From Alkalibacterium sp034520745 (GTDB lineage: Bacteria > Bacillota > Bacilli > Lactobacillales > Carnobacteriaceae_A), in assembly GCA_034520745.1 (NCBI GenBank), contig JAXHNF010000017.1, positions 141,590 to 205,589 on the forward strand: a stretch of DNA of 64,000 nt. The letters are read 5' to 3'. The number at the start of each line of letters is the position of its first letter. The first letter of the stretch is position 1. Shown here piece by piece: positions 9,242 to 18,897 of this stretch. The position numbers and the translations under genes were made by a program. The notes under the pieces are model-generated. The model had not been told where the DNA came from and did no database searches. It saw nothing but the letters and a program-made list of their open reading frames with translations.

Positions 9242-9319
9242 TGAAATGCATGATTAAGATTGGGCAGTGATACGGGTTATGCTATACTGATTAGAGAAAG
9301 CAGCAAGGGAGAGTACAAC

Positions 9320-10026
9320 GTGAATTATAAAACAAAACTGAAGCTTCAAAGGTGGAAAAAGAGCCGTACATCGCTTATGGAATCCTGGCTCTGACGGGGT
9401 TGATGTTCCTGCTTCAGGAGGTCCTCGGCGGAAGCACGAATCAGTGGGTCCTGGTCCAGCTGGGTGCGAAAGTCAATGAACTGATCGTCCTCGGCGACTG
9501 GTGGCGGCTGATCACACCGATGTTTCTCCATATCGGGCTGACCCATATCCTGTTCAATGCACTGATCGTTTACTTTTTAGGCATACAGCTGGAGACGATC
9601 TTCGGCCACTGGCGTTTTCTGGCGCTGTATTTCTTAAGTGGCGTGGCCGGTAACGCGATGAGTTTCGCTTTGAATCCGAGTGTTTCCGCAGGTGCCAGTA
9701 CGGCGATCTTCGGACTGTTCGGATCGACACTGGTCCTGGTGAAACTCTTCCCCGGGCATCCGCAGATCAAGGCCATGGCCAAGAATTTCACACTGCTGAT
9801 CGTCCTCAACCTCGTGTTCGGACTGTTCAGCCCAAATATCGACATGGCAGGTCACGTGGGCGGCCTGGTCGGCGGTTATGTGGCGACGTTCGCGCTGTCG
9901 ACACCGAGAGCCTGGCGGACAACTAAAAAACAGCAGCTGGCTTACGGTGCGCTTTATGCGGGTATACTCATTTTACTGCTGGTCATCGGCTACAGCCGTT
10001 TTGTGCCGATACTGAATTTATTTTAA
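9320..10026 (+). CDS. gluP: Rhomboid family intramembrane serine protease
   Basis: Integral membrane protease of about 235 residues with six predicted helices. The catalytic serine is in GASTAIFGLFG and the catalytic histidine in DMAGHVGGL; the L1-loop WR motif is in GDWWRLITPMFLH with the following HIxFN (HILFN). It lacks the large cytoplasmic N-domain and the tetratricopeptide C-domain of B. subtilis GluP. The best start is GTG at 9320, which follows AAGGGAGAG and codes NYKTKLKLQ; one base is then missing near 9350. The in-frame GTG at 9352 has no ribosome-binding site. It is 30 bases upstream of glucokinase, the same order as in Bacilli, so the symbol is used by synteny. Confidence 0.85.
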
Positions 10027-10056
10027 TAAAAATCATTAGTTAATGGAGGAAAAGGT

Positions 10057-11040
10057 ATGCAGAACAAGAACATAATCGGCGTCGATCTCGGTGGCACGAC
10101 GGTCAAATTTGCCATCGTCACGCCGGAGGGTGAAATACTGGACAAGTGGCACATCGATACGGATATTTCTGATGAAGGAAGCCACATCACACCGTCCATC
10201 ATCCGATCGATCAAAGACTACATGAAAGACAAAAATCTTGAAGCCGGCGACTTTTTCGGCATCGGCATGGGTTCTCCCGGTACGGTAAACAAGCGTGAAG
10301 GCACGGTCATCGGTGCGTATAACCTGAACTGGAAAACAGAGCAGCCGCTGAAAAAGATGATCGAAGGCGAAACCGGTATCCCATTATATATCGACAATGA
10401 CGCAAATGTCGCGGCACTGGGCGAAAAATGGATCGGTGCCGGCAACAACGAGCCGGATGTGGTCTTCATCACGCTCGGCACAGGTGTCGGGGGCGGCGTG
10501 ATCACGAACGGCGAACTCGTCCATGGGGCGATCGGCGCTGCCGGTGAGATCGGTCATATGACCGTCGACCGTGACGGCTACCGCTGTACCTGCGGCAAGA
10601 AAGGCTGCCTGGAGACCGTTGCAAGTGCCACGGGGATCGTGCGTGTAGCTGAAGACGGCGCTGAGGCTTTTGAAAAAGACACCCCGCTCAAGCAGCGGAT
10701 CCTTGACGGTGAGAAGGTCAGTGCCAAAGTGATCATGGATGCCGCCAAAGACGGCGATGCATACGGCTTGTCTATCGCGGACGAGATCAGTGACCATCTG
10801 GGCCTGGCCTGCGGGAACATCGCGAATCTGCTGAACCCATCCACCATCGTGATCGGCGGCGGGGTCTCCAAGGCCGGAGAATTCCTGGCTGAGCGGATCA
10901 GAAAACAGCTGGCCGTCTATGCCTTTCCGACGATTCGTGAGAGTACGAAGATCAGGATCGCCGAACTGGGGAACGATGCCGGTGTGATCGGAGCCAGTTC
11001 ACTGGTGCTGACAGAATCGATCCATCAATCAAAACAATAA
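10057..11040 (+). CDS. glcK: Glucokinase, ROK family
   Basis: Cytoplasmic ATP-dependent glucose kinase feeding glycolysis. The 327-residue frame is intact. It starts with the ATP phosphate-binding motif GVDLGGTTVKFAIV, carries the catalytic NDANVAALGE, the glycine-rich LGTGVGGGVI, the GEIGHM histidine and the ROK zinc motif CTCGKKGCLE. The C-terminus has the second nucleotide motif STIVIGGGVS. GGAGG lies 8 bases before the ATG. Partner gene of the rhomboid upstream, as in B. subtilis. Confidence 0.95.
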   Translation: MQNKNIIGVDLGGTTVKFAIVTPEGEILDKWHIDTDISDEGSHITPSIIRSIKDYMKDKNLEAGDFFGIGMGSPGTVNKREGTVIGAYNLNWKTEQPLKKMIEGETGIPLYIDNDANVAALGEKWIGAGNNEPDVVFITLGTGVGGGVITNGELVHGAIGAAGEIGHMTVDRDGYRCTCGKKGCLETVASATGIVRVAEDGAEAFEKDTPLKQRILDGEKVSAKVIMDAAKDGDAYGLSIADEISDHLGLACGNIANLLNPSTIVIGGGVSKAGEFLAERIRKQLAVYAFPTIRESTKIRIAELGNDAGVIGASSLVLTESIHQSKQ

Positions 11041-11103
11041 CGCCTGTGGTTCTTTCTATGTTAATATAATCGTATAAAGAATGACTGTAAAGAGGTGATG
11101 ACA

Positions 11104-12226
11104 ATGCTTGAAAAAGGCTCACGCTATACTTATGTGACTCTTCTTCTTGTTTGTTGTTGCCTTTTTTGTTTGGCTGCAGCGGGCAGACGACAGAGGAAGA
11201 TGGAGACCGAGCGTCCGCCGGCTGTCAGCGAAGAGGTCTCGTATGCAGCCTTATCGATCGATTATGAATCGTTTCAGAAAGTCGTCGGCTGGCTTTCAGA
11301 AGAGACCCTGCTGGTCCATATCGGTGACACTGAAAACCATGAACTGGTTTCCTATCATATCTTCTCCGGTGAAATAGAACAGATCTACAGCAGCGAGACG
11401 GCTATCCTTACTGTCGAGATCAACGAGAGGCGTGACAAGATACTGTTTCAGGAAATCGACAACGACCGGTTCGATGCTGCGTGTAATATCCCTCGACGGC
11501 CTGACCATCCAGACCGTGGAACTGGATTATACGAGTTATGTCACCTTGGACTGGAACGCGACAAGCGACAACACTGTGTTCGTATCGCATTACAGTTATG
11601 ACCATGGGCTGGAGGTGGAAACGATACAGGTCTATATCTGGACCATTGACGAGAATATCACTTTTCCCAATGAATATCCCTTCTTTGTCTCCGAAGTGGT
11701 ATTCTGCCAATGTTTATCTGTATATCGATGAGCTGGAAACGAATGCCCTCTATATCGGTGATATCCGCGAAGACGGTGATAATATCATGCTCAACCGCGA
11801 TATATGCCGGCTTTCATCTGAATCAGGATACGTTTCTGGGGTTCGTCGAGTCGGACATTTCGGACAGTCAGCTCCATATTTTCCATGAGTATCCTTTTCT
11901 GATCGGGGACAAAGCGATCACTGTCCCCAAAGTCACGGTGAATGGATCATCCGGTGGCTCCGTATCTGACCCAGGCGACACGAAACGGCGATATCTATGG
12001 CGTGATAGCCGAGTATGCCTTTGCCCTGGAAGAAGATCTGGGAGAGTATCACCTGTCGCATCTGGACTTCGAGAATGAAACAGTGGAAAATATCCTGGAG
12101 CTTCCGGAAGATGCGCCGATCGCACTCAGTCCTTCCGAAGAACACGTGCTTTACGGCTGGCGCCTGGAGTACATCACGGATTTATCCGATCCCGAACTGG
12201 TTCCTCTGATTGAAATACTGAACTGA
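11104..12226 (+). CDS. YqgU-like membrane-anchored beta-propeller protein, frameshifted
   Basis: N-terminal membrane helix (TYVTLLL then FVVAFFVWLQ after an indel) followed by repeated short beta-strands with motifs such as LLVHIGDTENHELVSYHIFS, VYLYIDELETNALYIGDI and IYGVIAEYAF, ending with a strand-rich segment and LVPLIEILN. This pattern and the location after glcK match YqgU of Bacilli, an extracytoplasmic protein of unknown function whose repeats look like a propeller. Breaks lie near 11150-11190, 11490, 11695, 11795 and 11945. About 370 codons in total. The upstream ATG at 11095 overlaps the GAGGTGA ribosome-binding site, so 11104 is the start. Confidence 0.65.
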
Positions 12227-12296
12227 ATTCACACTGGAAAAATCTCCCAAAGTGCTGTAAACTGTAATATGAACAGAACAGAGAGGGAGTTTGCTT

Positions 12297-12702
12297 TTGG
12301 ATACATGGACAGTTGTAACAATCATATTATGGGTCTTGATCATTGCCTACGCCATATGGGAGATCGTGCAGTACTTCCAGCGGAAAAAAGCGGCGACACC
12401 CCTGGACAACGACAGCGTTCAGAGAAGATATGCGTCGCGCACAGATCGTTGATGTGAGAGAGAAAGATGATTTCGATGCCGGTCATATTCTGGGGGCCAG
12501 AAACATTCCCTATTCACAGCTTAAACAGCGTGCCGGGGAGTTGCGTAAGGATCAGCCGATCTATCTCTATGACGACAAGAAGACCTTGAGTTACCGTGCA
12601 GCGATCCTTTTAAGGAAAAAAGGCTACGAGGACCTGTACGTGCTTCAGGAAGGCTATTCGGGCTGGGACGGAAAAATCAAGCGCAAAAAAACAGTCAACT
12701 GA
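12297..12702 (+). CDS. Membrane-anchored rhodanese-like protein lacking the active-site cysteine
   Basis: TTG start after GAGAGGGAG; one N-terminal helix (VVTIILWVLIIAYAIWEIV) then a rhodanese domain: VDVREKDDFDAGHILGARNI is the CH2A-type start, and SYRAAILLRKKGYEDLYVL with GYSGWDG the end. The active-site loop, normally C-x5-R, reads YLYDDKKTLSYRAA, so the sulphur-carrying cysteine is replaced by aspartate while the arginine stays. It is therefore unlikely to be a sulphurtransferase and more likely a binding or scaffold domain. One extra base near 12418 breaks the frame. Rhodanese genes of this type commonly follow glcK in Bacilli. Confidence 0.8.
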
Positions 12703-12762
12703 TTCAGTCATTTGACTTGATTATCCGACCGTTTTTTACCATAATTTAATAAGATGAAAAAA

Positions 12763-12789
12763 GGGAAATCTTTGAGATTTCCTTTTTTT
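12763..12789 (+). terminator. Terminator of the glcK unit
   Basis: GGAAATCT-TTG-AGATTTCC followed by seven T. Confidence 0.85.
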
Positions 12790-12867
12790 GTTCGTCAATC
12801 CCTCCGGTTTACATAAAGAAAGTCCAGATCTGTACATAGCTAGAATAGCACCCAAAGGAGTAGTGAA

Positions 12868-14353
12868 GTGAACATCAAAGAAACCAGACTTGCAAGAGCA
12901 GGTATCCGGACGCTTGTCAGACAACTTGACCACCGGGATAATAACGAGGTTCCCGTCGCCTGGATCTATACCGCCCTTTTCATGGGATCGCTGATGGTGA
13001 TCATGAACCAGACTGCGATCAAAACGGCTCTGCCGAGGATGATCATCGATCTGGACGTTTCCCCGTCGATCGGTCAGTGGACGGTTTCCGGCTATACCCT
13101 CGTCAAGGGGATCATGGTCCCGATCACGGCGTTCGCCATGAACACGTACCGGTCCAGGAACCTCTTCATACTCATGATGATGATTTTCGGCCTGGGCTCG
13201 CTGATCGCATCGACCGGGCTTCATTTCTATGTGGTCGTCTTCGGGACGCTGCTTCAGGGTATCGGTGCCGGTATGGTCATCCCCTTGATGCAGACGATCA
13301 TCCTGACCATCTCACCGATCGAGAAGAGGGGCAGTGCCTTTGGGACTGATGGGCATCGTTTTGGGGCTGGGTCCGACACTCGGTCCTGCCATGGGAGGCT
13401 GGATCGTCGACAATCTATCCTGGCATTATATTTTTATCTTTCTGATGATCGGGTCGATCCTCGTTATCCCGCTGGCGATGCTGACTTTGACAGACGTGCT
13501 GCCGATGAGTCATCCGACACTGGACTGGGTCTCGATCCGGCACTCTCTGATCGGTTTCGGCCTCCTGCTTTACGGCTTGTCCGTTATGGGCTCTCAAGGC
13601 TTCGATTCGATCATCGCCTGGGCCGGCATCCTGGTCGGGGCAGTATTTATCGTGCTCTTCATCAGACGGAACCTCAACAGTGACGAACCGATGCTGAACG
13701 TCTCGCTGTTTCATAACCGGACTTTCAGTGTCTCGGTCATGATAGCGATGCTCGGACTTATGGTCATTGCCGGCATCTCCACGGTCATGCCCCTGTATAT
13801 CCAGACCGTTCTGGGACGTTCAGCCACGCTGTCCGGTCTGATCGTTTTACCTGGGGGCATGCTCAAGGCGTTTCTCTCACCGGTCACAGGCGGGCTTTAC
13901 GACAAGTTCGGCGTGAGAGTGCTCGGTCCTGTCGGGGGAGCGATCATGTTTGCCGGCGCGGTTATGCTGACCTTTGTTTCCGCGACGACCCCGATCCTGT
14001 CTATCGTCTTGATGTATGTGTTCCTGTCGCTGGGCTTCGGTATTTTCAACATCCCCGTCACCACTGCCGGGATGAATGCCCTGCCTGATGAGGAAATGAG
14101 TCATGCCACACCGGCAAGACAGACGGTCAGACAGATCGGTTCGAGCTTCGCGATCACGCTGGTCTTTACGACAATGTCCATCGTCTCGTCCTTTGTACAT
14201 TCACCAGCAGCCGATGCCGGGGGAGGCGAAGCGGATATCAGCATCCAGGGGATCCGCGGCGGGTTCGCAATGGTGGCCCTGCTTGCGCTCGTCGCATTCC
14301 TGCTCACTTTCTTTCTGAAGGAATCTCCCAAACCAGAACCGAGTCAGAGATGA
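12868..14353 (+). CDS. MFS multidrug exporter, DHA2 (EmrB/QacA) type, one frameshift
   Basis: Proton-driven efflux permease with 14 predicted membrane helices and about 494 codons, the size of the DHA2 branch. Signatures: a helix-1 motif FMGSLMVIMNQTAIKTALP, motif A-like segment, motif C GIVLGLGPTLGPAMGGWIVD at the end of helix 5, and QIGSSFAITLV late in the protein. One extra T near 13332 divides it; the second frame picks up directly at the GLMGIVLG segment. It has its own ribosome-binding site (AAAGGAG) and a terminator on each side, so it is a single-gene unit. The substrate is unknown. Confidence 0.9.
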
Positions 14354-14387
14354 TTTGGAACCTTTTTCGCTGTAAAAATGGATGTAT

Positions 14388-14425
14388 CCACCGGTTAAGC
14401 TAACGGTGGGGGCCTGTGTCTTTTT
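14388..14425 (+). terminator. Possible terminator after the exporter
   Basis: CCACCG-TTA pairs with TAA-CGGTGG with one bulged base per arm; TCTTTTT follows 13 bases later, so it is weaker than its neighbours. Confidence 0.4.
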
Positions 14426-14646
14426 ATAGTCCACTCCAAGTTGTCGAGGGTAACATGGAAGATACGGAAAATGGATTATCGTGTTACAGTCCGTTTACAT
14501 TTTGGTGAACAAGGGCAGCATGACCGAAAAGTGAACGGAAACAGGACCAAATGTTGTGCATAAAGGCATGTTTTTGAGTATACTTGTAAAGTAACGTTCA
14601 TTATTTAACCTTAACCGCTTGAATATATAACTGGAGGATCTTTAAA

Positions 14647-16217
14647 ATGGAATTATCAAGACTGCTGGAATCAATAGACATCATTTCTAAAAAAAATACG
14701 GACAGAGAGATCGACATAAAAAACTGGCTTATCATTCGACAGAAGTTGAAGCCGGTACGCTTTTCGTATGCATCCAAGGCTTTCAGACAGACGGACACGA
14801 TTATGCGGATCTCGCTGTAACGAATGGCGCATCAGCTCTTGTTGTCGAAAAGTTTCTTCCTGAGCTTTCGGTCCCTCAGGTGCTCGTTGCCGATAGCCGG
14901 ACAGCACTGGCAGTTCTATCCGACTGCTTTTACGGTCATCCCTCGCAGTCGATGCGTGTATTCGGTGTGACGGGAACGAACGGAAAAACGACGATTACAT
15001 ACATGACGGATGCCGTGTTTCGTGCCCACGAGTTGAATACAGGAATGATCGGGACCATCATGGTCAAGTACAACAGCAAAAAAGAGCCGAGCGTCCTGAC
15101 GACTCCCGAATCTCTGGATCTGCAAAGGTATTTGGCCGAAATGCGTGAAAAACACGTGTCGCATGTGTCGATGGAAGTCTCATCTATCGCGCTGGACCTC
15201 AAACGTACAGAAAAAGTCCGATTCGATGTGCTGGCCTTTACGAATATCCACAGAGATCATATTGATCTGCACGGGTCATTCGAAGCTTACTACAATGCCA
15301 AAGCCTCATTTATTAGACGTGCTCCAAAAGAGAGTGTCGCGATACTGGATATCGATGAACCGCTTTTAGACAAACTGACAGGTGAGACGGACGCGCAGGT
15401 CGTATCATTCGGGGCGGAAAACACCTCCGGAAGTTTTTCTGTCTCTGATATCGACCTGTCTGAAGGGATACCGTCGTTCACCGTCAGTCAAAGCCGGCCC
15501 ATCCATACCCTGAGTGGGGAAACGCTCATCTGGATCCTTTCAGAATAGATTTATCGGTGCCGGGACATTATTCCATCTCCAATGCCATGACCGCCATCAT
15601 CACCGGTCTGGTCAATGATATCCCCTTGAGCGTTGTAAAAGATGGGATCGAAAACTTCAAAGGGGTAGAGAGGCGTTTCCAGATCATTTACAAGGATGAG
15701 TTCATGATCATCGATGATCTGTTCTTGAACGAAGACAATATCGATGCGGGCATGAAGGCCTTGAAAAACCTGGATTATAACAGGATCCATTTCGTGCATG
15801 CGGTCCGAGGCAGCAGAGGGGTCGAAGTCAACCGGGAAAATGCAGAAAGAATGGCAGACTGGTTCCCGCAAGTGGGCATCACAAAGCGTGACACTGACAG
15901 CGAGCCGCTCCCATGCGGGAAAGTTGGATACCGCGACCGATGAAGAGACGGCTGTTATCATGAAAGTCATGAAAGACAGAGGCATTAAAGTGGCGTTTCA
16001 TCCTGAGCTGCAGGATGCGCTATCCGCTAGTTTAAACCGGGTCGGACCGGGAGATATCCTGCTGATCACGGGCGCTCACGGCATGGACTACGGCGCAAAG
16101 ATCATACTGGAGCTGCTGCTGGAAACGAGACCGGGCGTCAATGAAGAAGCGATCAGAGAGGTCCTCAACAACCGGATGGTCGGCGTAAAGGATCTGAAAG
16201 CCGCGGACGCCTCATGA
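14647..16217 (+). CDS. MurE-like Mur ligase, frameshifted
   Basis: ATP-dependent amide ligase of the MurC-F family, about 520 codons. Order: N-terminal UDP-binding-like domain (LFVCIQGFQTDGHDYADLAV), P-loop VTGTNGKTT near 14970, the MurE-like MEVSSIALDL and FTNIHRDHIDLHGSFEAYY, then the C-terminal domain after GHYSISNAMTAI. The C-terminal start normally reads VDYAHTPD in MurE; here it is IIDDLFLNEDNIDAGMKAL, and the DNPR/DDNPR-type amino acid specificity motif is not seen. It is therefore a paralogue, not the standard MurE, and its substrate is unclear. Breaks near 14725, 15530 and 15895. It stands alone between terminators. Confidence 0.75.
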
Positions 16218-16260
16218 GTGTTTTTCGGGCAGTATCTGAGCATCTGAAGAACTGTTTCTG

Positions 16261-16287
16261 AAAGGTGGAAAAAGGGCCACCTTTTTC
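16261..16287 (+). terminator. Terminator 1 of the MurE-like gene
   Basis: AAAGGTGG and CCACCTTT enclose an A/G-rich loop, followed by TT. Confidence 0.6.
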
Positions 16288-16310
16288 ATCCTATCTGATT
16301 TTTAACATTT

Positions 16311-16353
16311 CTGACTGAGCCAGGCGACTTTTGCCGATTCAGTCAGATTTTTT
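16311..16353 (+). terminator. Terminator 2 of the MurE-like gene
   Basis: CTGACTGA pairs with TCAGTCAG; ATTTTTTATTT follows. Confidence 0.7.
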
Positions 16354-16430
16354 ATTTGTCTATTTGTTTTTCTGATGAGATGACGACTCGTTCGCCCGGA
16401 CCTGGCTCAGTTGGCCATTTTGGGGTCGGG

Positions 16431-16890
16431 ATGGTCGACCCAGGGGCATCACCGTCTGGTGAGTCGACCATTTTGTGCTTCATATGGTCGACCCGAAGAG
16501 TTCATGAACGGTGAGTCGACCAATTTGCGGTCCAGATGGCCGACCCGAAGAGTTCATAAACGGTGAGTCGACCATTTTTCGGTTTAGATGGTCGACTCGG
16601 AGTAATCGTGGTCAGTGGGATGGCCATTTTGCGCTTCAGATGGTCTGACCCGGAGTAATCGCCGTCGGTGGGTTGACCGTTTTGTGCTTCAGATGGTCGA
16701 CCCGAAGAGTTCACGCACGTTGAGCCGACCATCTTCGGGTCTAGATGGCCGACCCGAAGAGTTCGAACATGGGCGAGTTGAACCATTTTGTCGCTCCAGA
16801 TGGCCAACCCAAAGAGTTCTTGCATGGTGGGTTGACCCGTTTCACTATTCAAACGGTCAACTCAGTCATCGTTCCATCGGTGAGTCAGCC
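16431..16890. repeat. Tandem repeat array B, 52-53-bp period, about eight and a half units
   Basis: ATGG(T/C)CGACCC begins units at 16431, 16484, 16536, 16588, 16640, 16693, 16745 and 16800, with a degenerate ninth at 16853; spacings are 53, 52, 52, 52, 53, 52, 55 and 53. The consensus runs ATGGTCGACCCGAAGAGTTC, then ATGAACGGTGAGTCGACCAT, then TTTGCGCTTCAG. Each good unit holds a 9-bp inverted repeat ATGGTCGAC ... GTCGACCAT. The sequence is unrelated to array A although the period is the same. Open frames across it are by-products and I do not call them. The array fills the space between the MurE-like gene and ppsR. Confidence 0.95.
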
Positions 16891-17003
16891 ATTTCAGCCA
16901 TTGTAGTCTATCCGGAACTGGACCGGAACTGAATAGGATCGACTCGGCGCCTGTGAGGGCCCGAGTCTGCCGCTCTATAGCTTCGATCACCTTCGATCAC
17001 AAT

Positions 17004-17069
17004 GAAAAAAGTGCCCCCGGCAGATCCGACTCACAGAAAGTGAGGGAACGGAAGCTGGGGGCACTTTTT
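17004..17069 (-). terminator. Long hairpin terminator of ppsR, symmetrical on both strands
   Basis: AAAAAGTGCCCCC and GGGGGCACTTTTT form a perfect stem with an inner hairpin (CTCAC/GTGAG) in the loop. A- and T-tracts on both sides allow use in both directions. Confidence 0.8.
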
Positions 17070-17092
17070 ACTGACTGGAGGCAATCTCTGCT

Positions 17093-17905
17093 TCAGTGAT
17101 TATTCAATGAATCGATAATAATAGCTGACGTTTCTTCGATCGACTTGCTGGAAACATTGATGATCTGACAGTCGAGCTTTTTGTATAATTCTTCCGCGTA
17201 TTCTATTTCCTTGCGGATACGTTCTTTGCTGGAATACGGTGTTTCAGGCGACATGCCGTAAGAGATCATGCGCTCTCTTCGGATGTTCGACAGCATTTCT
17301 TCTTCGTTCGTGAGGCCGACCATCCTATTCGACTCGACCTGCCAGATCTCATCAGGCAGACGAGATTCGGGCATCAGCGGCAGGTTGGCGACTTTATAGC
17401 CCTGGTTGGCCATGTAGATGCTCAGAGGCGTCTTGGACGTACGGGAGATGCCCAAAATCACGATGTCGGCTTCCAGAAAACCGCTGGGATCCTTGCCGTC
17501 GTCATACTGGACAGCGAATTCAAGGGCGGCGATGCGGTTGAAGTATTTATCATCCATCTTATGCTTGGCACCTGGCTTGTGCCTGGGCATCGTGTCCGTA
17601 CGCGAGGCGACTTCGCCGATCAGCGGACTGATCACGTCGATGCATTTGATTTTGTTTTCAGTACAGTAGGTCTCGACCGCCTCGACCATGATCGGATCGA
17701 CGAACGTGTGAAGGACCACCGCGTCGTAACGCTTTGCTTTTTCTAAAACACCGTTCAGCTGATCTTCCTGCCGTATGAAGGGGAAATTTTTCAGCTCATA
17801 ATTGGTGTCGGGAAACTGAGCCAGTGCGGCGTGCACCACATTGCTTGCTGTCCCACCGACAGAATCGGATAAAACCATGATTGTTAATGATGAGTGTTTA
17901 GCCAC
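17093..17905 (-). CDS. ppsR: Pyruvate,phosphate dikinase / PEP synthase regulatory protein (DUF299)
   Basis: Bifunctional kinase/pyrophosphorylase that switches pyruvate,phosphate dikinase or PEP synthetase off and on by threonine phosphorylation; YqfL in B. subtilis. The intact 270-residue frame has the family landmarks SDSVGGTASNV near the start, PRHKPGAKHKMDDKYFNRI, and the P-loop-like GISRTSKTPLSIYMANQG (about residue 150). Start is GTG after AAAGGAG. In Bacilli this gene usually sits with ccpN between glyS and dnaG; here it has moved to the other side of rpsU and is divergent from the Fur-family gene. Confidence 0.92.
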   Translation of the reverse strand: MAKHSSLTIMVLSDSVGGTASNVVHAALAQFPDTNYELKNFPFIRQEDQLNGVLEKAKRYDAVVLHTFVDPIMVEAVETYCTENKIKCIDVISPLIGEVASRTDTMPRHKPGAKHKMDDKYFNRIAALEFAVQYDDGKDPSGFLEADIVILGISRTSKTPLSIYMANQGYKVANLPLMPESRLPDEIWQVESNRMVGLTNEEEMLSNIRRERMISYGMSPETPYSSKERIRKEIEYAEELYKKLDCQIINVSSKSIEETSAIIIDSLNNH

Positions 17906-18046
17906 TTTGAAACTCCTTTACTATATTACTTTATAATCCTAGTATATAGGAAGTGGCTCACATTTTGTACATATTTGAAACTTGAATTTCTGCTATCTTG
18001 CGATATACTGGGTAAGAATAAAAAATTATTAAGGGAAGCGATTTTT

Positions 18047-18469
18047 GTGACTGCTTTTGAACAAGCTGTACGAACGCTCAAGCGAAACGGGTATAAAACG
18101 ACCGGTAAAAGACAGCGAATACTCGAACTGCTCTATCATTCAAACAAATATATGACCGCTAAAGAAGTCCAGGACCGGCTTAAAGTGATGTTCCCGGGCA
18201 TCAGTCCCGACACCATTTACAGAAACCTGCACATGTTCGTTGATCTGAACGTTGTCGAGGAGACGGAACTCAACGGCGAGAAACTTTTCCGCGCGACGTG
18301 TGATGTCCACGGGCATCATCATCACTTTATCTGCACCGTCTGTGGAAAGACGAAGGAACTGGATTGCCCGCTGGATTTTTTCCAGGATCAGCTTCCGGGC
18401 TATGAAGTGCAGTCGCACCGGTTCGAACTTTTCGGCAAGTGCCGGGAGTGTCTGGTGAAAGCAACTTAA
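18047..18469 (+). CDS. zur: Fur-family metal regulator, probably Zur
   Basis: Metal-responsive repressor of 140 residues. The winged helix runs over the first 80 residues (GYKTTGKRQRILELLYHSN, then PDTIYRNLHMFVDLNVV with the recognition helix). The dimer domain has the regulatory metal site CDVHGHHHHFIC and two CxxC zinc pairs, CTVCGK and CREC. Zur is the likeliest type because the zur gene lies in this part of the Bacilli chromosome, but Fur or PerR cannot be excluded; the DVHGHHHH loop does not show the PerR Asp/His pair clearly. GTG at 18047 follows AAGGGAAG; upstream in-frame sequence is hydrophobic and lies in the divergent promoter region. Confidence 0.85.
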   Translation: MTAFEQAVRTLKRNGYKTTGKRQRILELLYHSNKYMTAKEVQDRLKVMFPGISPDTIYRNLHMFVDLNVVEETELNGEKLFRATCDVHGHHHHFICTVCGKTKELDCPLDFFQDQLPGYEVQSHRFELFGKCRECLVKAT

Positions 18470-18519
18470 GCAGACTGAATGAGAGTGTTGACATTTTTCG
18501 TGACGATTTGACGATTGGG

Positions 18520-18548
18520 TTGACGCTCTCTCTAATTTTGTATATAAT
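18520..18548 (+). promoter_or_regulatory. Promoter of rpsU-yqeY
   Basis: TTGACG, 17-bp spacer, TATAAT. About 130 bases of leader precede rpsU. A TTGACA further up at 18487 has no matching -10. Confidence 0.75.
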
Positions 18549-18681
18549 AGACAGTGAATTGTAGTATACTTTATTGATGACTGCAATTACATCATTTATT
18601 GATAGGGAAGACCAATTGTGACTATTTTAATTTTTACACGCAAGTGGAAACCCCTGAAAGTACGAGGGGAGGGGAAGAACG

Positions 18682-18852
18682 TTGACTAAAACAGATATCA
18701 AGAAAGGCGAGGATCTTGAAGATGCTCTTCGTCGTTTCAAACGTTCCGTTTCTAAATCCGGCACTATGAAAGAAGCCCGTAAACGCGAGTACTATGACAA
18801 GCCAAGTGTCAAACGTAAAAAGAAATCTATAGAAGCACGTAAACGTAAATAA
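18682..18852 (+). CDS. rpsU: Ribosomal protein S21
   Basis: Small-subunit protein of 56 residues, too short to be listed by simple length filters. It starts with TTG after AGGGGAGGGGAAG. The protein contains LEDALRRFKRSVSKSGTMKE, then ARKREYYDKPSVKRKKKS and ends EARKRK, the standard S21 pattern. It is first in an operon with yqeY 45 bases downstream, as in most Bacilli. Confidence 0.95.
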   Translation: MTKTDIKKGEDLEDALRRFKRSVSKSGTMKEARKREYYDKPSVKRKKKSIEARKRK

Positions 18853-18897
18853 TCATTTTCGTTTTCAGCTGGTTCGAACAGATAAAAGGTGGACGAG

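Noticed and set aside
4499..16890. CRISPR arrays at the two repeat regions
   Set aside because: The whole 52-bp unit is conserved, with no unique spacers between constant repeats, and no cas genes are in the window.
16502..16932. Open frames over array B on both strands
   Set aside because: Same reason as for array A: repeat-driven open frames without start signals or protein character.
17906..18046. Zur box in the ppsR-zur divergent region
   Set aside because: I see only a short CCTA/TAGG palindrome, not the longer conserved Zur-type operator.
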